A stretch of DNA of 64,000 nt from Costus lasius (Eukaryota; Streptophyta; Magnoliopsida; Zingiberales; Costaceae), in the NCBI GenBank assembly GCA_027563935.2, contig CM050449.1, forward strand, positions 10,940,001 through 11,004,000. The letters are read 5' to 3'. Below, in pieces: positions 11,308 through 24,000 of this stretch; positions within the stretch are counted from its first letter, which is position 1, and every line of letters starts with the position of its first letter. The notes below the pieces were generated by a model that was not told the origin of the DNA, did not search any database, and saw only the letters and a list, made by a program, of their open reading frames with translations. The translations under genes and the position numbers were made by a program.

Positions 11308-12993
11308 CTACAACAATGCAAGAACAACAAGGTCAGTATCAATGTTAGAATCAATCCAGGACTTAAGAAAGATTCTTTTCTCACTATTTTATCTGACTGA
11401 AAAATCCAGTAAAACAGTCCGAAAGAGTAAAACTCTTTTAGTGAGATGGGATCCAGTTTTCATACTTGGTCTCCGCGTCCCGCTCAGGCGAGATAAGATG
11501 CACAGAGAGTACAAGCACTAATCTCTGGTAGGCAATCCCTGCCAATTGCCAACCCGTGCGATTCCTCTTCATCTGGGCAATCCAGCAGACTGTGCCAACT
11601 GAGTTGGTACAACACAGTCTCTGATCCCACCACCACGTGCTATGCTGAGCAACGAGAAGCGATAAATCCCTTCTCTGTAACACGCAGGTGTAATCACACA
11701 CCGTCTGAAGATAGATGGGCGTGCCCACTGAGTGGGTACAACACGGCCCCAACGATAGTTAGAACAGTGAGGTTTCGCGTCAGAAGGCTATCGTGCTTGA
11801 TATTTAACGTTGGATTTTAACGGTCCTTTTATCTTCTTACTATCATTCAAATCCTATGGTGATAGCAGAAGAATAAATCATGCAGTTACTAAATTACTTA
11901 AACAGTAAATAGAAAGCATGATGATCTTATGTGGTAAACGTCCATTAAGCCTAAGTTAGACCTTAATTAACTTAAGTCTTCACTTGAGCTCTTCACGGGT
12001 CTTTAGCTGGCCCAACCCTGGCCCCAAGCGCCCACTGCAGCTCTGGTGCGCCCACCAGGAAATATGCGCCAGTCCTAGAGTCGAACCCTAGACCTCCCAC
12101 TGGTGAAGCCACTTGCTGCATGCGCCTCTGCCAAGTGTGCACTGTGCTCATGTCTGATGAAATTACAATTTAATCTATCTAGACATGATTGACACGCAGG
12201 TCAATTACACTTTATAAATTAATTAAAATGTGATGCGCAGATCACAATAAATAATTTACAATTTAATCCAGGCACGCAGGCCCCAGCACAGCACACATTA
12301 AATTTGGGCAGCCCACATAAGATTAAATAAACACTCAATCATGTTATACAAACAACATGTGATCCAAACAAGAAAATAAAATTTTTGAAAATCCCATTGG
12401 CATCAATTTTATTTTCCTTATGTGCCCTACTACCGTACAACGGTCCATTAATAGGGATTCACTCATCATACCTAGTCAGACCCACTGCCCTTGCATGCAC
12501 CAAGTCATAACCGACTTGAGTCGACCTTATGGTCAACAATGCATGCCTTAAGGGCTGAACGTCCTTCATGAGTTCTGGCAAGCGGGTGTGACCCCGGGCC
12601 TTCATCATGAGCGTTCACAGAGCGTCTCAATCAGACATCGCTACACGCCCTTCTACAGTCGACCTATAGCCACCTGATGCTTGCGCATAGGTGCTATCTG
12701 GTCGACCCATCTAGGCTGTCAGATGGTCTGATCAGACTGTTGGGTCTAGACTGGACGATGACTTCAACCCTAATAACCCGTCTAAGATTTTAAAGCAGGC
12801 GCTTAGATCTAATGAGGGGCGCACAAGATAAGTTTTGTTTTGACAAAAACAACAACATGCACCAATCATCATACATGCGCCAACAAGTAATAAACATACA
12901 TCTAGTTTCGCATGATGACCTATACCTTTAGATCTAGTCTTAAGCGCAAACAAGGATCACACAATAAGCAATCATATAACATACAGCAACATG
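11308..12993 (-). other. Long untranslated leader of the copia element
   Basis: About 1.7 kb separates the primer binding site from gag, with no credible coding frame on either strand. It includes a possible tRNA-related segment near 12078-12133. Confidence 0.65.
12078..12133 (-). repeat. Possible tRNA-derived (SINE-like) A and B boxes
   Basis: The minus strand carries GGGTTCGACTC (12078-12088), which matches the RNA polymerase III B box. About 35 bases upstream on that strand is TGGCAGAGGCGC (12122-12133), a weak A-box match. No complete cloverleaf forms. A SINE remnant inside the copia leader is one reading; chance is another. Confidence 0.3.
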
Positions 12994-13008
12994 CCCTCTG
13001 ATACCAAT
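12994..13008 (-). other. Primer binding site of the copia element
   Basis: The minus strand reads ATTGGTATCAGAGGG directly after the LTR end. TGGTATCAGAG is complementary to plant initiator tRNA-Met. This fixes the LTR boundary at 13009. Confidence 0.88.
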
Positions 13009-14672
13009 TGAAAGTCCCCAGAAGGGGGCGAAACCCTAATATGCGCAGGTAAAAATTTTGCATAGCGGAATCTAGGGTTTTCTAGGATCGCATGCATGAA
13101 TATATGATCAACTTCTCTAACTTGTATGGATCAAACCGAAAACATACCATAGCCATTTCTTGGATGGCGACTTGGAAGCAAGAGGGCGATGTGGCTCTCC
13201 TCCAAAGGTGACGCACACAAGATGAATGATGGCCACTCCTTGTCGATCTTTGTGCTAGCAAAGTTCTCCAAGTCTCCTAATCGCATAAGGAGGATGAGAT
13301 GTCTTCTTGGCTTCTTGAACTCCTTCTTTGGCGTGAAGTCTCTTCACCCACGAGAGAGAGCGTCGAAAAAGAGAAGAGGCGAGCGATTCATTCGAACGTG
13401 AGGCGTGCTACTCGAATTGGAAAAACCAATTTCCAAAAATAGTAAGCCACCACTCCATGCGTTTACGCATTCATGAACCAACCGCAAAACCCTTCTCATG
13501 AACCATGCGCTCATGTGATGAGCCGGTTCAATTGAATTTGGTTCAAAGACCAAATCAAACCAAGCGCTGATCTAGATCATATAAAACCAAATGGCTCAAG
13601 ATCTAACCACACATCTCTTGATGCTCTTGATCTCACCGATCTAGCATCCAATCTCTCGATCGAAGCTTACCGATCTCAAGCCCTAATCAATCAAACATGA
13701 TCAGACCAGATCTCACTTACAATCAAAGTGTAAACTCCTTTAAACTGAACCAAAACAATTCAGTCCACACGATCTGACATAAGTAAACCATATCATCAAA
13801 TTGTGCGACCCTAAGGGTTTCCTTTAAATGTCAGTAACGATAACTTACGTTATCACGATCAGTGAGGGGTATCTAGCAACACATCACTGTCTCCCGATAT
13901 AAAGGAAAGAGTCTTCCAAGACTACACCCAAACCACAGCACAAGTGTGAACCCAATTCACTAGGCATACATGTTTCCTTTGCCACTTGATGTTCTCGTTG
14001 GACAAGCGTGTCAAGCCTGTAACTCCAACATGATGAGAATGATTAGATCAGATGAACATAGTCATCTGGGTATGGCCATACACTTTCTCAATCATCTCAT
14101 CCAGGGGGCCCCTATAGAACATCACACTCCAAACAAGGAGACGGCAATCCTATATCTATCACTAATGCCCTAACATGACTCATGCTCATTATCCAAGATA
14201 GCCTATAACCATTATGTTTCAAATGATATTGAACTACCTCAAAATAATGCCAATCATCATTTAGAAACACAAGTGATCTCAAGTCAGAGGAAGTATGCCA
14301 CTTGCTTGCATATAAGGATTATTCACATTGTGACAAGCAATTGAACATCCTAAGTAGGGTCTGTCCAGTACATCCAATGTACCCATGAGTCTACATCTTA
14401 TTCTATGCTCGAAGCATCCTATAAGATTAGAACACATATTAGTCTCAATCATATCAAGGCTGTCTCATGTTCACCAAGATATCTCGACTAAGGACAAAAC
14501 TGCATGTCAGCCAAGCTGAACAGCATTGAGACATTATTCAGAAGTATACATATGGCAGCAGATAATGTAACAACCTGAATAACAACCATTGCCTTTATAA
14601 ACATAGAGTTTATACATGATACTGATATAATCCCAAGGCCTCAAACATTAGCCTTAAGGGCATACCCCAACA
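13009..14672 (-). repeat. 5' LTR of the copia element, full length (1664 bp)
   Basis: On plus it runs from TGAAAGTCCCC to CCCCAACA, with TG/CA ends. It carries the outer 264 bp that the left LTR has lost. The flanking base string GAAAAACCACGGGACC continues the repeat found at about 48443. Confidence 0.9.
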
Positions 14673-15180
14673 GAAAAACCACGGGACCTAAGTCCACTTA
14701 AACCTTCCACTAAATCAATTAATGGGTATTATAAATCTTCCTAGAACATCTAGGAGCATAACCACATCATCAAATATAAACTTGGATAACAAACAACTAT
14801 CAACATAAAGTTGGAAGTAGGTGCAGGAGAGGAGGAAAGTTCAGAAATCATCAAGATAACAGTCTCGGTTCTGGGCTGACTGCAAGAAACTGAGACCTCA
14901 GTTCGACGATCCGACCATTCAGACTGTAGAGCACTGAATCACGAACTTTCTTCTAAAATTTTAGCCCGATCCAACGGTGAACTTCTTGCCGACAGCCAAT
15001 ATACGCAGGATGCCCTAAGTTCACAGCTTCCCCTGAACTTTCTCCTCTCTGCCTTTTTCTTCATGTTAAGTGGCTCTAACCTTGCGGCGCTCTTCTGCTC
15101 TCTTGGTTTGCGCACCTCTCACTTCTTCATAGTGAAATATATACGTATGCCAATTAGAAAACCTAATTGCAACAATACGT
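14673..15180. repeat. Dispersed repeat, copy 1 (non-coding part)
   Basis: It is nearly identical to 48443-48965. The second copy extends leftwards into ACGTGGAAAACCTCCCC, the type of sequence often seen in plant copia LTRs. I see no coding capacity. The copia element inserted at the left edge of this copy. Confidence 0.7.
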
Positions 15181-15665
15181 GTCATTATTTCACTTATCCA
15201 TCCACGATAGTGTGCTGCAATCCATGTTAGCTGTATCCACCATAAGTGTGCAGCAATCCACTATAGGTTGTATCCACCATATGTGCAGCAATCCACTATG
15301 GGATGTATCCACCATGTTTGCAGCATGTCCACCATAGTCTGCAGTCTATCCATGATAGCTGCAGCAGTGTCCATCATAATTTGCAGCATATCCACCATCT
15401 TCTGCATATCGTGGATAGCATATCCATGATTTTCTGCAGGCTATCCATGATCGTGGACAGTGTGTCCACGATCTTCTGCAACGTATCCACGATGTTCAGC
15501 ATCGTGGACAGTGCGTCCACGATCTTCATGTCCATGATCTTTGCAGGAAATCCATGATCTTTTGCAGGTTGGCCATGATCTTCTGCAATGTATCCACGAT
15601 GTCTACAGGCAGTCCACGATGTTGGGTGTCCACGATCTGAGCTGCAGATCCACGATGTGAGTCAT
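15180..15665. repeat. Degenerate 21-bp tandem array (TCCAC.AT...CTGCAG type), copy 1
   Basis: Repeated units of about 21 bp contain TCCA(C/T)(C/G)AT followed by a variable part and TGCAG. Examples start near 15308, 15329, 15350 and 15371. Some units are inverted (ATCGTGGACAG), giving local hairpins. A matching array lies at 48965-49357. Open frames through it are repeat artefacts. Confidence 0.7.
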
Positions 15666-16440
15666 CCTCCATATAGGAGGGAAATCCACCCAACAAAAAG
15701 CACATCACATCACACACACAAGCGACCGAGTTACACGCGTCGAGAAAATGAGAGAAGCCGCCTCGCTCGAACAAGCAAAGGAGAGCGCAAGAGGAGCGAG
15801 GAACCACACGTGCCTAAACACGGGGTCGAAGGCGGAACGCGCACACATAACCAACACAACATGGCGTTGCCGAAAAATATAGCAATGCCAGAAAACATAA
15901 ACAACAAAGGAAAATAAAACATAGAGGTTTAGAGGTTACCTCGCCAGGACTCGAACCCACTGGCTCCATCTACCAGCATGTGTTGCCAGCTTGGAGATGC
16001 ATCATCGCTCATTGCTGCCTTTTCCTAGACAAGCTTGCTATTGCTTCCCAACGAACGAAGCCTATCGCCCCCCCCCCCCCCTCCGCATGTGCGTCCAAGC
16101 GGCTTCGGAAGTCCAAGTGTCACCGACCACCACGCCAGCCAGCTCTAGCCATGCAGCCGCCACAATGCTAGCCTAAAGCCTCATTCGCTTCATCTGCCGC
16201 TAGTCAAGACGCACCACAGTGTCATCTTTGCAGAACAAGTGCTACCACCGACCTTGTCTGTTGTGCCTCGGATCTGCCTCTGCTCCGCATGCCCCACGCG
16301 TCGAGCATCCCACCGACTGTCAATCACCTGATGTCAACCGCCACTGCATGAGCGAATGTCATTCGCCGCCGAACAATGACTGCTGCCTTTGATTGAACAA
16401 CGTCCGCCGTTGATGTCGCTTGCTTCAGTAAACCAAGCCC
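15666..16440. repeat. GC-rich dispersed repeat with a polymerase III B-box-like site
   Basis: This stretch resembles 22290-22915 in composition and in scattered words (GCGTCCAAGC, GTCGAGAA, GATTTTGACT). On minus it carries GGGTTCGAGTCC (15947-15958), a perfect B box, with a poor A box upstream. A run of 14 C lies at 16068-16081. No gene is supported. Confidence 0.4.
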
Positions 16441-17535
16441 CAAATCTTGATTTGAGCTGATTTTGACTAGGTCAATAGTCTAATTCACCGGTTAAAATTC
16501 AGATTTAACACTAGTTATATTTAATAATTTAATGATATTCTAAAATTAATTCATATTATATTTCTAAAATTAAATTATAAATTATATATTTATCTTTATT
16601 TTTAAAATTTAATTAAAAAATTATAAATAATATTATTATGGTACTTAGAGAAGCAGTTGGCCAAATAGGCTCTTACTAACTTAAAAATAGTACTCAAGTG
16701 ATGAAGAACTAAGGGAGGATAGAAGTGTATTATAAAAAAATAAATTACTTCAAAGATGAATCTTCATAAAATAAAATCATTATTCTTTATTGAATTATAA
16801 CTTTTCTTCTTTGGAAGTGAAACTAATTTTATTAATTTTCTCTTGTTTATTCAAGTAATCAAGAGAATGATGTTTCCATCTATGTAAATAATCTTATTTA
16901 GTTACTACACGTAAATCTGATAATCAGATTTATTTACACAGAGGAAATTACTAAGAGAAAAACATAAACAATACTTTTTTTAAAAAAATAAAAATATTAA
17001 CATATTTAAATCCCAAGCGTAGACTTGTCATTATCACATCATACAAATGAACAAAATGATGGATGTAATTAATAGGAGAGCGACTTGTTTACAAGCTCAA
17101 CCATAAACGACCTGACTGTAATTTTGAACATTTCAATTGCACAATTTTTCTACGAAATGGTCTACAGCTGACGAGAATGACGTTTCATTTTCCACGCAAC
17201 TTCCTCTGAAAGAAAAGCATGTCATTTACACTGTACTTTTTAGACTAGAAAAACATTGAAACAATAGAAGAAAAAGGAAATTAAAATGAAATTTCTAGTA
17301 TCTCCTTCCTCCTTTTTTTTGTTTTTATATTTATAAAATTAATTTTAATTTATAAATGTCAATGACTTATCCTTAATCATTACAAGCCAAATTGTATGAA
17401 TATCTGGAATGAGATCAATAAATGAAAAAAAGCACTTGCACATATTTAGAATTCTAATAATCTGTACTACACAATTTATACTACATAACAACAACAAGAA
17501 TACATACTTACATTTAGAATTCTAATATACACAAA
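16441..17535. other. AT-rich 3' flank of the GLR gene
   Basis: No coding signal is seen. From about 17005 on, the sequence matches the 3' flank of the second GLR copy at 30172-30693, which shows that the duplication unit extended beyond the gene. A 9-bp-arm palindrome (AAATCTGAT/ATCAGATTT) lies near 16913-16931 inside what may be a decayed foldback element. Confidence 0.55.
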
Positions 17536-20500
17536 CTAAATTTCTACATGATCAATATTAAGTGGAATAACACCATCTGAAAGATGATGCATTTCTATAG
17601 AGGTTTCTCCATGGTTTGTCCCTCCATCAGATGAGCCTGGTGCGACCTTGCTCGATTCCAAGTTTCGTTTTCCACTAAGCTTTCTAGACGTCCAAACCCT
17701 AAAACTTTGTCTTAAGTGTTCGAAGGACATAGCTCTGGTTGTTCTAGCCCCATTTGACATCAATAAAGAAGCTCTAAAGAGTAGTAAAGTTATACTTGAA
17801 GTGCACCAGGTGAAGACGAAGAGTGGTTCAAAATAAACCCAATTCATGCTCTCTACTTTCATCTCCTTTTCTGAGGCTATGGTGTTAGATAATGTAATGG
17901 AGAACCACTTTTCTTCAAGTTTCTTCAGTGTTCCATCCTCTGCTAACATCAATATAGCTTCTGAGAAATCAGAAGATAAACTAGAGTCTTTTGCAAAAGC
18001 CTAAGTAAAGAAAAAGAGTAGTTAGTAATTAAATGAGTGCATATAGAAGCTTAATTAATGATGCAGAAACTTGTGAAAAGCAAAAGGGGAACTTTCATTA
18101 GTCTCTAGTCTTAGAGATTGATGCACTTACAAATCCGAACCCACCAAGCATGTGTGTCTCTCCAGTGACAGTGTAATTATCGAACATGGAGAGGAAATGC
18201 CTGAGATATGGTGTCTCAAGGTAGGCTGCTGAGATGTCTCCTCTCTTGAATGCCTCATTGTAGTATTCCGATCTCTGAATCCTTTCAATACTTTGATTCT
18301 TGTAGCTCAAGACTTCTTGAAGGTATTCCAGCACAAATGCATCTCCATCATAGCCAACTCTACTACCTGCTGGCACTGGTTCAAGCTTCTCGGTGACAAA
18401 TATTGAGCTAAGGTTCGCAGTGAAGGTAGTTGTCAAGATCAGCACCAGTATGAGCCAAGGTATCACTATGGCTTTAGTATAGTAACTGTAAACCTTGTCT
18501 ACGTGAAAGAAATAAAGAAATTAATATCATGTAAAAGATAGTGGAGAAAGTCAGCCAATGAGCAATTAATATCACACAATGAGAAATTGTTGTCGACTCA
18601 CTCACCATATGCAAAAAAGATAGTGGAGAAAGTCAACCAAAGTGTAGCTCTTAGTTGAAGCCACCAATTGCCATCAAAGTCAGGATTACACCCTCGTTCA
18701 AGATACCAAATAACTATGGCATTATATACTAGAGTAGATAATATCAACAACCACACTTGTTTTGTGAACGGTGTTATGAGAATCCATGGTGAGAGATTAC
18801 GTTTGATTGGAACCACCATGGAAAGGCCAGACGAGAGAAATGGCACTGTAAATGAAACATTAACAGCGCGTTTAGCCAGGCTTGTGACATCTCCCACCAC
18901 AGCGTCGAATTTCTATAAAAAAAATGAAAATCCATTTGTACATAAATGAACAAAATTTCTACTGCGTTGTAAAATAATAAATCTAATGTTGAATACACGG
19001 GGTAATAGGTACCTTTAACGGAATCTGATTTACCATATCATCGTAGGTACCGTTGAAGGGAATGAATCTATAAACCAGATCATAATCCAATAATTTCACG
19101 GCCTCCTTGAAGACATCAATGCAGAATCCTGTCACCTTCACCTTTCCACTATGGGCATCGTATTCTACCTTCACGAATTCGTGAAAGGTAGCAAGAGTAG
19201 GTACCCCAATATTTAACATTCCCCATCCGCTTGGCATCTTCTCTGTGCGCCCAGGCCAAAAAACTGGAAGCAAAGCGTCCACCGTTAACCCAGTATGACC
19301 TAAATCACCCTCCTGTTCAAAGAAACCTAACCCCTCCAACCAAAAACCTAATTCCCTATAGCTCTTCCCTACTACATTTAGAACTCGAAATGTTTGGTTG
19401 CCTCTCCTATGTGGTGCATCTGATCCTGCTTTACTGAAGTTTATAAACCCACTTAAACCCATGAAATCTCTTGAACGGATGCCTTGCAGTAGCGTCATAC
19501 TCCTATTACTAGTCTTAGCTGCCGCAGCATGAGCTATGGCGCCGACTGCATCATACGCTAGGGCGGCCTGCATTCCCGGCTCCTTGTGGAACGCAGCGGA
19601 GAAGTTGCGGTAGAGGCTGGAGGTTGTGTTGAGGTAAGTACTAATGCCTATTACGCCTTGCATGTGAGTGGAGATGAAGGTTGGGCTGAGCGTCGAGTCG
19701 AGGAGTGAGGTAACATCGTCACTCAGTATCCAAACATGACCTTTTTCCATCATCCGGAGATCCTTTGCCGCCTTGAACAGCAAGCCAGTGAGCTCCGGTG
19801 AGGACCGAAGCACGACAAACACTTTGGATAGCTGTTGAGGGATCTCGTCTAGTTTTTGGTAAATCATGGATGTTTTCTTAGGGACGGTGAGCATTGGTGG
19901 GAATGCTATTTGGTGGTCAATTTGGACGCCATTAGCTCGGACGGCATTAGAAAGAAGTCCAATAATCCCGGAGATACTGCCATAGATATCATCTTCATAG
20001 ATAACTATGATTCTCCTCCATTTGTATGATCTTATGACGTCAGCAAGGCAGTGCATCTCACCGGAAGTTGGGTAAGGCATTTGGATCAAGGAAGGTAGTT
20101 GCGGTGAAAAGGCTAGCGTTGTTGTAGCCAAAGAGATAATAGGCAACCTTGTAGAATCGCCGACTTTTGCCAAAGTTGCAACTTCCGGCCATTCTCCGGT
20201 GCCAATGATTGCTTCTGCTCCCCAGTTGATGAGATCTCTAGCTGCACCCACAGGCTAGAATTAGTGCAAAGAATCCAGGTCAGTGTAATATTGTTAGGAA
20301 TAATAGTGAATTACCTGTTGCGGTTATGTCAAGGAGATCATAGCTGCTGCTTAATTCAGTAACATTCAAGAAAATAGGTGAATAAGAAGAATTGAAGTGA
20401 CGGGTTGCAATTTCAATTGCCAACTTCTGCTCTTTGCCGATATATGAACTGGTGTTAACTATCACGCCAACGTGAACTGCTTTGGCAGAAATGATAGTGA

Positions 20501-20621
20501 AGAAGAAGGAGAAGGAGAAGGGCACGAGAGAAGCAGCATGTCTTGAGAACACTCGCACACGGTTGGGCCTCATTTGTTGACATGAACTACCCATTATATC
20601 CAGAGAGCCGGAGAATAACAA
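17536..20621 (-). CDS. Glutamate receptor-like cation channel, GLR copy 1, apparently intact
   Basis: Five exons join in frame with GT-AG borders: 20621-20315, 20241-19013, 18912-18606, 18498-18131 and 18000-17536. They give 891 residues, within the usual plant GLR length. In order I see a hydrophobic signal peptide; an extracellular ligand-binding ATD (ARDLINWGAEAIIGTGEW through about residue 440); S1 (TGFCIDVFKEAVKLLDYDL); M1 near 563-583; a pore loop (ATLWLTFSTIFFAYG); M3 with TTTFTANLSSIF, the counterpart of the SYTANL/SYTASLTS gate motif; S2 (YLETPYLRHFLSM); and M4 near 793-815. The product would be a plasma-membrane amino-acid-gated Ca2+/cation channel subunit. ATG at 20594 is an alternative start. 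Two broken paralogs lie downstream on the same strand, so this is a tandem GLR cluster. The large ATD/S1 exon resembles clade II/III genes, but I cannot assign the clade. Confidence 0.92.
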
Positions 20622-21256
20622 GCTCCCTCAGAACACATACTTATTTATAGGTCATAAGTATTGAATTATGCCAAGTATCTCGGAAGAGAAATTAAGGAGG
20701 AAATTTCAGCTCCATAAGAGTTTTCCTGTGGCAGAAATTTCAACCCTGCAATTTCCTTTGAACTTGCCTAATACAATTCAAATAATTTTGTTCTTGACTT
20801 AACATTTGGATTGAGCTAGTTAACGATCTATTTTTTAATAGGCACATCGCTATTACGACAGTTGACGCCAATTAGTATTATGTAAGTGATAACTCATTAA
20901 ATAAACTTATATGCATGCATACACCAGCTTTTTATTAGTGAACAATACATGGAAGAATGAGTCCAGCTAAAGTTCAGCGTTTCTTAAATTCTTGGTGCCG
21001 TATGACAGGAGGAAATCAGCTTTTCGACGGAAGGAGAATGGGACAGCATTTAGATTCGAACTCCAGCAACTTGCTTTGGAGGAAAAGAAGCGGAAAAATG
21101 TCAAACTCTACTTCGAAGAAACTTCGAAGAAGAAAAAGAATTCTTCTTCATTTTTTATTGGATGTAAAGGAAATGATAAAATACAGAGTAAAAATCAAGA
21201 TAATTTTCTTCTGTTAAGATTTTAATATGAATCACATTTATATTGTTCAAGTAGGA
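20622..21256. other. GLR copy 1 upstream region
   Basis: This is the probable promoter side of the minus-strand GLR gene. A segment at about 20860-21000 matches 47876-48000, so the upstream flank was also duplicated. The short open frames at 20957-21225 are lysine/arginine-rich and match no family I recognise. Confidence 0.5.
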
Positions 21257-21469
21257 CTTAAGCGAAAATTTTTCCTAGGCAGAGTCCCCACCTAGGGATC
21301 TTCGGTGGGAGAAAAGCTAGCCATAGATATTGCCTTGAAATCTGTATAATCTTGACCCATCCAATGTTGTGCAGGTATGCACAAATTGTAAAGCAACATC
21401 AACGTTGGAGAAAGGCCCCGTTGAAGATTCCTAGGCGGAGGAAATTTTCTCGACTTAAGCATACTCGAA
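21257..21469. mobile_element. Possible foldback MITE (213 bp)
   Basis: The left end CTTAAGCGAAAATTTTTCC pairs imperfectly with the reverse complement of the right end, which begins CTTAAGTCGAGAAAATTTCC. There is no coding capacity. Target-site duplications are not clear, so the superfamily is left open. Confidence 0.4.
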
Positions 21470-22289
21470 ATTTATATTATTTTATTTATGTGCTAATACT
21501 TATATTTTTTTTAATATATTAGTCAGGTTTGCAAGTATCTGTTTTACTATATCTAAAATTTGATCATTATTAGGGTATTATAAGATCAGATATGTAAATT
21601 TTATTCGGGTAACTATATATATAAGTTGAAATTTCAGAGAATAGATATTTAAGTTGAGTATTTATAGGGTTCGCGTATTAAACGGATAATTAAATTTTTA
21701 ATAAGATAGGGTACAAGTAGATATTCTAAAAAATAAATAAGTAATTATTTAGGTATGGACAATAGAAAAGTAATTTGGATTAGAGTACTAGTAACATAAA
21801 AAATATGAATACCCTATCATTTGTTATCCCTAGTTAAAGCTTCAGTTGCCACCTAGTAATCTCTATCATGGCCTTTTCAATTTAGGCATCACCACATCAT
21901 CATTGTTGACTCAATAATAACAAAGAATCATCTATTCATAATTGCTAAGGCAATGTAATATCATCGGAGAGTTGTCATTATTCTTAAGATATGATATTAT
22001 TGCATAAATTTAAAAATCACAATATAGTTTTTTTCATTTTTATTCTCCCTTATTATTATTTATTAAAAATAATTAACTCATTTATGTAAAATTAGAATAC
22101 TACACTTGACTTTAATATAACAATAAAATAATTTTATACATTGTACCAAGCTACTTTTTCGATACATTCGATTTGGGAAGCTTCAAATTTAGATAGAAAT
22201 CTCTATCCAAGTTTGATATTCATTTCTAGTGAAGGCTTTTCTTGATATTCGAACAGCAAACATCACACAAGGTGTCGGGGAGGAAATAG
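21470..22289. other. AT-rich spacer, nothing recognised
   Basis: There are no open frames of note, no paired repeats and no recognisable motif on either strand. Confidence 0.5.
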
Positions 22290-22915
22290 TCGCATGCAGG
22301 CGATGAAACACCAAAACAACAACACAGCACACAAGCACAGAAGCAAGGGGTCGCACATGTCGAGAAGAGGGGAGAAGTCATCTCGCCTGGACGAGCATGG
22401 GAGAAGTCCTCCTCTCTACTCGCTTGGGGAGCCTAGTCGTCAGCATCCCACGCTGGGAGCCCGCCGGACTGCTCACTCGTCATTGTTGCTGATGACTCAC
22501 AATCGACAACGCATCCTTCGAAGCTGAGCAGACATCGCTTGCTCTTCTCCTGAACGGATGAAGCCACTCACCCAGCCCGCCGGACCCGTTCACGCCACGC
22601 AATGTTCGCCACACAAGTCGATGCCGCCAACGTCCGAAAGCCGTCTCTTCGCACTACTGTTCCACTTCCCACTACACGCATGCGTGTGCTTACCCCCTTG
22701 CCCCTACTCCTTGCGTCCAAGCGAGCTTGGAAGCCGTTCGTCGCCGCCAACCAGTGCCAGCCACATGGCCGTCACCTCTCCAACTGATGTCGCTACCAGT
22801 TGCTACCCACCACACGGCAGAGGGCTACTACATGCACCGACATCACCAACCACGGCTCCATCGAACAGCGTCCATGTTCCCAAATGGGCGTGACCCCTAA
22901 AATCGATTTGGGTCG
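22290..22915. repeat. GC-rich dispersed repeat, diverged relative of 15666-16440
   Basis: It shares short words and order with 15666-16440, ending in a GATTTTGACTGGGT-type stretch. The frames at 22558-22893 are proline/serine-rich and look like composition artefacts. Confidence 0.4.
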
Positions 22916-23369
22916 ATTTTGACTGGGTTGTGGGGTCATTTTTTGTTAAATTTCAACATAAATTAAAATATTGAAAAGTAGTGTGACCATTTCAAATTCA
23001 CTTTATAAATTATTAGACTTTTTATTTTAGTAGGTTCAAGCTTTCAATTAACGCAAGCATTTATTGTTAATTACTCATAAATATCTTAAGGCACCTTTGA
23101 TTAAAAGATCTATAAATATAACGAAGTAAAGAAAAAATAGTTGAAAGAATATAATTTATAATTTTGTGTCATGACACGGTTTACAATTTGATTACAAGAG
23201 TACATCATCAAAACTGATGTTGATTTGACATAAGCCGTGGAGAAAATTCTGAGTGGTATGGTAACAATATTGAGGAACTATGGCCCGATATGAAGTATCA
23301 ATGTACGCACCTCCCAAACAACGTCACCGACAACACACATCAAGTTTTTATCGTCCATAACTATGTTTG
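22916..23369. other. AT-rich spacer, nothing recognised
   Basis: It is non-coding by frame and composition. It borders the array that begins near 23370. Confidence 0.5.
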
Positions 23370-24000
23370 AATTAATTGGACGAGTTGAGTGCTCGAGTTA
23401 GGTGAACAAGCCACTGGGCTAAACGTTCGAGATTTGGGTGAACGGGCTAGTGGGCCAAACTTTCAGAGTTTGGACGAACGGGTTGATGGGACAAGCATTC
23501 AAAATATGGTGAACGAGCCATGGGACTAAATGTTCAAAGTTTGGACAAACGGATTGATGGGCCAAGCGTTCAAAATTTAGGGTGAACGGGTCGATGAGCT
23601 AAGCGTAATTTGGTAAATAGGCTACGAAGCCAGATGTTCAAAATTTGTGAACAAGTTGAGTGAACGAATCGTGGGACCAAACGTTCAAAATTTGGGTGAA
23701 CGAGTCGTAACCAACGTTCAAAATTTACTGAACGAGCCGCGGGACCAGAAGTTGAAAATTAGTTGGGTTGGTGAACCATCCATGGAACTAGATGTTCGAA
23801 ATTTGGTTGAGTTGGTGAACGAGCCATCGTGGCTAAATGTTTAAAATTTGGTGAATGGGCCATTGGGCCAAATATTTGAAATTGAGGTGAACGGGCCGAT
23901 AGGCCAAGTGTTTGAAATTTGGATGAATGAGCCATAAGGATAAACGTTCAAAATTTGGTGAATGGGCCATTGGGCCAAATATTTGAAATTGATGAATGCG
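23370..24000. repeat. Degenerate tandem array, about 36-37 bp per unit
   Basis: The words GTGAACG(G/A)GCC, TGGG(C/A)CAA and GTTCAAAATTTGG recur in order about every 36-37 bp with much drift. Frames through it (for example 23833-24018 minus) repeat the same peptide and are artefacts. Confidence 0.75.

Larger units (their letters stand above)
5972..14672 (-). mobile_element. Ty1-copia LTR retrotransposon, nearly complete
   Basis: The element is transcribed leftwards. Its 5' LTR is at 13009-14672, the primer site at 12994-13008, the untranslated leader at 11308-12993, gag-pol at 11307-7393, the purine tract at 7373-7386 and the 3' LTR at 5972-7372. The 3' LTR lacks about 264 bp corresponding to 13009-13272, so the target-site duplication cannot be tested. 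It sits in repeat DNA that also occurs, without this insertion, at about 48440. In a minus-strand copia element the domain order protease-integrase-RT-RNase H is as expected. Confidence 0.93.

Noticed and set aside
15936..16010. tRNA gene on the minus strand
   Set aside because: The B box is good, but acceptor and anticodon stems do not pair; a SINE remnant at best.
22558..22893. 111-codon plus frame
   Set aside because: Proline/serine/histidine-rich, in a degenerate repeat; no start context, homologous domain or splice pattern.
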